Positions 59,985 through 64,000 of a stretch of 64,000 nt of DNA are shown here, in pieces (the stretch's first letter is position 1; each line of letters starts with the position of its first letter). The notes under the pieces were generated by a model. It saw only the letters and a program-made list of their open reading frames with translations. It was not told where the DNA came from and did not search any database. The DNA comes from Pseudoalteromonas ulvae UL12. Lineage in GTDB: Bacteria > Pseudomonadota > Gammaproteobacteria > Enterobacterales > Alteromonadaceae. The stretch is from NCBI RefSeq assembly GCF_014925405.1, contig NZ_AQHJ01000023.1, positions 558,001 to 622,000 on the forward strand, in the 5' to 3' direction. The translations under genes were made by a program, and so were the position numbers.

Positions 59985-61832
59985 ATGGAGCAAACTCCTC
60001 AGTCACAACTAAAACTCCTGATTCAAAAAGGTAAAGAGCAAGGCTATTTGACGTTCGCTGAAGTGAACGACCACCTTCCACAAGACATTATTGATTCAGA
60101 TCAAGTTGAAGATATCATCAGTATGATCAACGACATGGGTATTCAGGTAAGCGAAAACGCCCCAGATGCCGATGAACTGATGATGCAAGAAACAACTACT
60201 GATGAAGATGCAGCTGAAGCTGCAGCAGCAGCGCTTGCTACTGTAGAAAAAGAGATCGGCCGTACAACTGACCCTGTCCGTATGTATATGCGTGAAATGG
60301 GCACCGTTGAGCTTCTAACCCGCGAAGGCGAAATCCAAATCGCCAAACGCATCGAAGAAGGTATCAACCAAGTACAAATTTCTGTCGCTGAGTACCCTGA
60401 AGCTATCACTTACCTTCTTGATCAATGGGATAAATACGAAGCTGAAGAAATTCGACTTAGCGATATTATCTCAGGGTTTTTCGATCCTGATGAAGAACAA
60501 ATTCCAATAGCTGCGACTCACATCGGCTCTGAACTTAATGCTGAACAGCTCAAAGACGAAGACTCTGATCTTGATAGTGACGATGATGATGACGAAGACG
60601 AAGAAGAAGTTGATACAGGTCCAGATCCTGAAGAAGCCCGTGAAAACTTCGAAAAATTACGTGATCTTTACAACAAAGCTCGCGATATCTTCGAAGTAAA
60701 AGGACGTACTCATCCTGACGCAAAAGAAGCCATCGCTGAAATTGGTGACCTTTTCCGTACCTTCAAATTAATGCCAAAGCAATTTGACCGCATGGTGAAT
60801 AACATGCGTGAAATGATGGACCGTGTTCGTGTTCAAGAACGCTTGATCATGAAGCAAGCATGTCAGATTGCAAAATTACCAAAGAAAACTTTCATCAAGC
60901 ATTTTGCTAACAATGAAAGCAATGGCGAATGGCTCGAAATCGAAATCAACGCGGGTGAAAAATATTCAGCCAAACTTGAAGAGTGTCGTCCAGAAATTGA
61001 ACGTAGTTTAAATAAACTACGTGGCATGGAGCAAACAACTGGTTTAAGCATCGAGCGAATTAAAGACATTAATCGCCGCATGAGCATCGGCGAAGCAAAA
61101 GCCCGTCGTGCTAAAAAAGAAATGGTTGAAGCTAACTTACGTCTTGTTATTTCAATAGCAAAAAAATACACCAACCGTGGTTTACAATTCTTGGATTTGA
61201 TCCAAGAAGGTAACATTGGTCTAATGAAAGCGGTTGATAAGTTTGAATATCGCCGTGGTTATAAATTCTCGACTTACGCAACATGGTGGATCCGCCAAGC
61301 GATTACACGTTCAATTGCGGACCAAGCACGTACGATTCGTATCCCAGTACATATGATTGAAACGATCAATAAGCTCAATCGTATTTCACGACAAATGCTA
61401 CAGGAAATGGGCCGTGAGCCAAACCCTGAAGAACTAGCTGAACGTATGATGATGCCTGAAGATAAAATTCGTAAGGTATTAAAAATAGCCAAAGAGCCTA
61501 TTTCAATGGAAACCCCGATCGGTGATGATGAAGATTCTCACTTAGGTGATTTTATTGAAGATAGCACCATTGAATCACCCATTGATTCAGCGACAATGGA
61601 AAGCTTGAAAGGCGCAACACACGAAGTATTAGCGGGCTTAACAGCACGTGAAGCAAAAGTATTAAGAATGCGTTTTGGTATTGATATGAATACTGACCAT
61701 ACTTTGGAAGAAGTGGGTAAGCAGTTCGATGTAACCCGTGAACGTATCCGTCAGATTGAAGCTAAAGCGTTACGAAAATTACGCCATCCTTCACGTTCTG
61801 ATTTACTTAAGAGCTTTTTAGATTTTAAATAA
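59985..61832 (+). CDS. rpoD: RNA polymerase primary sigma factor RpoD (sigma-70)
   Basis: 615 residues from the ATG at 59985 (E. coli 613). A GTG 18 bases earlier is less likely because [20 protein letters not shown] is the family start. Region 1.1, an acidic insert in the non-conserved region ([16 protein letters not shown]), region 2 with [22 protein letters not shown] and [10 protein letters not shown], and region 4 with the helix-turn-helix [26 protein letters not shown]. Confidence 0.98.
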   Translation: MEQTPQSQLKLLIQKGKEQGYLTFAEVNDHLPQDIIDSDQVEDIISMINDMGIQVSENAPDADELMMQETTTDEDAAEAAAAALATVEKEIGRTTDPVRMYMREMGTVELLTREGEIQIAKRIEEGINQVQISVAEYPEAITYLLDQWDKYEAEEIRLSDIISGFFDPDEEQIPIAATHIGSELNAEQLKDEDSDLDSDDDDDEDEEEVDTGPDPEEARENFEKLRDLYNKARDIFEVKGRTHPDAKEAIAEIGDLFRTFKLMPKQFDRMVNNMREMMDRVRVQERLIMKQACQIAKLPKKTFIKHFANNESNGEWLEIEINAGEKYSAKLEECRPEIERSLNKLRGMEQTTGLSIERIKDINRRMSIGEAKARRAKKEMVEANLRLVISIAKKYTNRGLQFLDLIQEGNIGLMKAVDKFEYRRGYKFSTYATWWIRQAITRSIADQARTIRIPVHMIETINKLNRISRQMLQEMGREPNPEELAERMMMPEDKIRKVLKIAKEPISMETPIGDDEDSHLGDFIEDSTIESPIDSATMESLKGATHEVLAGLTAREAKVLRMRFGIDMNTDHTLEEVGKQFDVTRERIRQIEAKALRKLRHPSRSDLLKSFLDFK

Positions 61833-61855
61833 TCGCCGAGCTTAAAACTGATTAT

Positions 61856-61881
61856 AAAAGGCCGCTTAGCGGCCTTTTTTC
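61856..61881 (+). terminator. Terminator after rpoD
   Basis: AAAAGGCCGC (61856-61865) pairs with GCGGCCTTTT (61869-61878), followed by T. Confidence 0.92.
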
Positions 61882-61908
61882 TTCATTCATAATTAAAAGG
61901 TCACCAAC

Positions 61909-62787
61909 ATGGCTTGGATCCAAATCCGTATCAATGCGAACAAAGAAAATGCTGATCAAATTAGCGATTACTTAATGGAATGTGGCAGTGCCTCTGTTAC
62001 CTTTATTGACGCTAAAGATACCCCTATTTATGAACCCCCCATAGGTGAAGTCATTTTATGGGCTGATACCACTGTTATTGGTTTATTTGATGCGAGCGAA
62101 GATATGCAAGCCGTTGTGCGCTTTTTATCATCACAGCCAGAGTTGTCGCAGCAATTTGTCTATAAAATCGAGCAATTAGAAGACAAAGACTGGGAAAGAG
62201 AGTGGATGGATAACTTTCACCCAATCAAATTTGGCGAACGCCTTTGGATATGCCCTAGTTGGCGAGATATCCCTGATCCAACCGCTGTTAATGTCCTATT
62301 AGATCCTGGTTTAGCGTTTGGCACTGGTACGCACGCAACGACGGCACTTTGCCTTGAATGGTTAGAAAGCCAAGACTTGACTGATAAAACAGTCGTTGAT
62401 TTTGGTTGTGGCTCTGGCATTTTAGGTATTGCAGCAATTAAGCTAGGCGCAAAACGCGTGATTGGAATTGATATCGATCCACAAGCACTAGCTGCGAGCA
62501 TAGATAACGCTGAGCGAAATAATGTGGCCGATCAACTCGAAGTCTATTTACCGCAAGATCAACCTGAATTTAGCGCTGATGTAGTGGTTGCGAATATTCT
62601 TGCAGCCCCACTTCGTGAGCTTCACTCTGTTATTTTAGGCTTGCTTAAGTCCGGTGGTGGACTCGCCCTATCAGGGATCCTCAATGAGCAAGGTCAATCC
62701 GTCGTCGATGTGTATCAATCATTATGTCATTTAGACCCTATCGAAGAAAAAGGCGAATGGGTTCGTGTCAGCGGTCGCAAACACTAA
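61909..62787 (+). CDS. prmA: Ribosomal protein L11 methyltransferase
   Basis: 292 residues. An N-terminal L11-binding domain is followed by a SAM-dependent methyltransferase domain with [15 protein letters not shown] and the catalytic-loop segment [12 protein letters not shown]. It trimethylates L11. It precedes dusB-fis in the usual order. Confidence 0.96.
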   Translation: MAWIQIRINANKENADQISDYLMECGSASVTFIDAKDTPIYEPPIGEVILWADTTVIGLFDASEDMQAVVRFLSSQPELSQQFVYKIEQLEDKDWEREWMDNFHPIKFGERLWICPSWRDIPDPTAVNVLLDPGLAFGTGTHATTALCLEWLESQDLTDKTVVDFGCGSGILGIAAIKLGAKRVIGIDIDPQALAASIDNAERNNVADQLEVYLPQDQPEFSADVVVANILAAPLRELHSVILGLLKSGGGLALSGILNEQGQSVVDVYQSLCHLDPIEEKGEWVRVSGRKH

Positions 62788-62795
62788 ACCAGCTT

Positions 62796-62837
62796 TTAAT
62801 GCCGACATCACCTGAATATGTGATCTGTCGGCATTAA
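62796..62837 (+). terminator. Long hairpin after prmA
   Basis: TTAATGCCGACA (62796-62807) and TGTCGGCATTAA (62826-62837) form a 12-base perfect stem. The T run (GTATTTTTTTT) comes about 6 bases later. Probable prmA terminator. Confidence 0.65.
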
Positions 62838-62939
62838 CTAGTTGTATTTTTTTTAACCATAAAAATGATTCTCTCAACCGCTTAGCGAAAGTCAATACAT
62901 AAAGTTTAAAAAAAAACACTTTTGTTCAATTTATAGCCT

Positions 62940-62976
62940 TTGATTTTTGCAAAAAAAAACGTAAACTTAGCGCCCC
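62940..62976 (+). promoter_or_regulatory. dusB-fis promoter with GC-rich discriminator
   Basis: TTGATT (62940-62945), a 16-base spacer, TAAACT (62962-62967), then GCGCCCC. A GC-rich discriminator is a known mark of ppGpp-controlled promoters such as that of dusB-fis in E. coli. Confidence 0.5.
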
Positions 62977-62999
62977 TTAAATAGAGGCCTTTTAAAGCT

Positions 63000-63971
63000 G
63001 TGCGTATCGGTCCATATCAATTAGAAAACAATGTGATTGTCGCGCCTATGGCAGGCATTACTGACAGGCCATTTCGTCAACTTTGCCGTCGCTTAGGTGC
63101 TGGCTTAGCTGTATCTGAAATGCTGTCTTCTAATCCTGATGTTTGGAAAACTGAAAAATCGATGAGCCGAATGGATCATTCAGGTGAAACCGGTATTCGT
63201 TCGGTACAGATTGCAGGAGCCGATCCTGCGCTCATGGCTCAGGCAGCTCAATTTAATGTGGCAAATGGTGCTCAAATTGTTGATATCAACATGGGATGCC
63301 CAGCAAAGAAAGTGAATAAAAAACTTGCAGGTTCTGCACTGTTACAATATCCGGATTTAGTTGAGGAAATCGTTCAAGCTGTCATTGATGCAGTGGATGT
63401 TCCTGTAACACTTAAAATCCGCACAGGTTGGGATACCGATAATCGTAATGGTGTTGAAATTGCAAAAATAGCTGAACGCAATGGTATTGCTTCACTAGCT
63501 GTTCATGGACGCACAAAAGCGTGTATGTACAAAGGTGAGGCTGAATATCAAACCATCAGGGATATTAAGCGTTCAGTGTCTATACCTATTGTTGCCAATG
63601 GTGATATTACCTCACCAGAGAAAGCAAAGCAGGTCTTAGACTACACGGGCGCAGATGCCATCATGATTGGAAGAGCAGCACAAGGTCGCCCTTGGATTTT
63701 TAGGGAGACCGCTCATTATCTGAAAACAGGCGAATTACTCCCTACTCCTGAAATAGCAGAAGTAAGAAGTATTTTGATGGAACACATTGCAAACTTGCAT
63801 GTATTCTATGGTTCAGTAATGGGGCCGCGTATTGCTCGAAAACATGTGTCCTGGTATTTGCAAGCTCATGATAAGGAAGGACAGTTTAGGCGAGTATTTA
63901 ATGCACTTGAAACAATTAACCAGCAAGTTTCAGCATTAGACCAATACTTTGAAACACTAGCAGCAAATTAA
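63000..63971 (+). CDS. dusB: tRNA-dihydrouridine synthase B
   Basis: 323 residues from a GTG at 63000; MRIGPYQLENNVIVAPMAGI fits the family. FMN barrel with NMGCPAKKVNKK (catalytic Cys) and the C-terminal tRNA-binding helical domain. It reduces uridines in the tRNA D-loop. First gene of dusB-fis. A GTG start without a strong ribosome-binding site suggests low translation relative to fis. Confidence 0.96.
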   Translation: MRIGPYQLENNVIVAPMAGITDRPFRQLCRRLGAGLAVSEMLSSNPDVWKTEKSMSRMDHSGETGIRSVQIAGADPALMAQAAQFNVANGAQIVDINMGCPAKKVNKKLAGSALLQYPDLVEEIVQAVIDAVDVPVTLKIRTGWDTDNRNGVEIAKIAERNGIASLAVHGRTKACMYKGEAEYQTIRDIKRSVSIPIVANGDITSPEKAKQVLDYTGADAIMIGRAAQGRPWIFRETAHYLKTGELLPTPEIAEVRSILMEHIANLHVFYGSVMGPRIARKHVSWYLQAHDKEGQFRRVFNALETINQQVSALDQYFETLAAN

Positions 63972-63988
63972 GAAAGAGAAAGAATACA

Positions 63989-64000
63989 ATGTTCGAACAA
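63989..64000 (+). CDS. fis: Fis nucleoid protein, first four codons
   Basis: ATG TTC GAA CAA (MFEQ) begins 17 bases after dusB, and E. coli Fis also begins MFEQ. The dusB-fis linkage is near universal in gammaproteobacteria. The rest lies outside the window. Confidence 0.8.

Overview
The window looks like the chromosome of a marine gammaproteobacterium of the order Alteromonadales, most like Pseudoalteromonas. This is inferred from gene content, gene order, moderately low G+C and protein similarity that I recognise; no database was searched. Almost everything is core genome. The only clear mobile DNA is one IS110-family element and one MITE-like repeat near 52-53.3 kb. I see no rRNA, tRNA, CRISPR array or prophage.

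Layout. 0-2.7 kb: a periplasmic binding protein translationally coupled to a TPR/GGDEF protein that runs off the left edge. 2.9-7.6 kb: a methionine operon, metA then a methionine synthase split into two reading frames, behind tandem MetJ-type boxes. 8.0-9.2 kb: a GAF-GGDEF protein. 9.2-23.6 kb: an acetate-use locus holding a DnaQ-like exonuclease, a cNMP/CBS/DUF294 protein, an acetate-type sodium symporter with its small subunit, the hybrid kinase CrbS, the regulator CrbR, acetyl-CoA synthetase and a DcaP-like porin. purU and a DUF3718 protein lie inside it, and a second DUF3718 gene follows. 24.2-30.1 kb: folA, obgE, rpmA-rplU, ispB, mdh and argR. 30.1-34.7 kb: a ferric-iron ABC transporter operon (fbpA-fbpB-fbpC) ending in a DyP-family haem protein that lacks the usual distal catalytic residues. 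35.0-35.4 kb: a CsrB-type regulatory RNA not annotated by any reading frame, with a GacA/UvrY-like box upstream. 35.4-43.2 kb: tapT, then the pdhR-aceE-aceF-lpd operon with PdhR boxes. 43.5-51.8 kb: ampE, ampD, nadC, pilA-pilB-pilC-pilD and coaE. 51.8-53.3 kb: the IS110 element and the MITE. 53.4-64 kb: a possible gene remnant, uppP-folK-folB, plsY, tsaD, rpsU-yqeY-dnaG-rpoD, prmA, dusB and the first codons of fis.

How it works together. The acetate block is a complete import/activation/regulation module. A shared 12-base motif lies upstream of the symporter operon and the porin, with a close variant upstream of acs, which makes it a candidate CrbR site. The CsrB-type RNA would titrate CsrA, and the acetate and pyruvate dehydrogenase genes are the kind of carbon-flow functions that CsrA controls elsewhere. 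The methionine genes form one MetJ-controlled unit.

The observations most worth a second look are the in-frame split of metH, the active-site-altered DyP protein in an iron operon, the CsrB-type RNA and its upstream box, the shared acetate-locus motif, the nested-palindrome MITE beside an IS110 element at the place where zapD-yacG would be expected, and a type IV pilin with a calcium-loop-like sequence.
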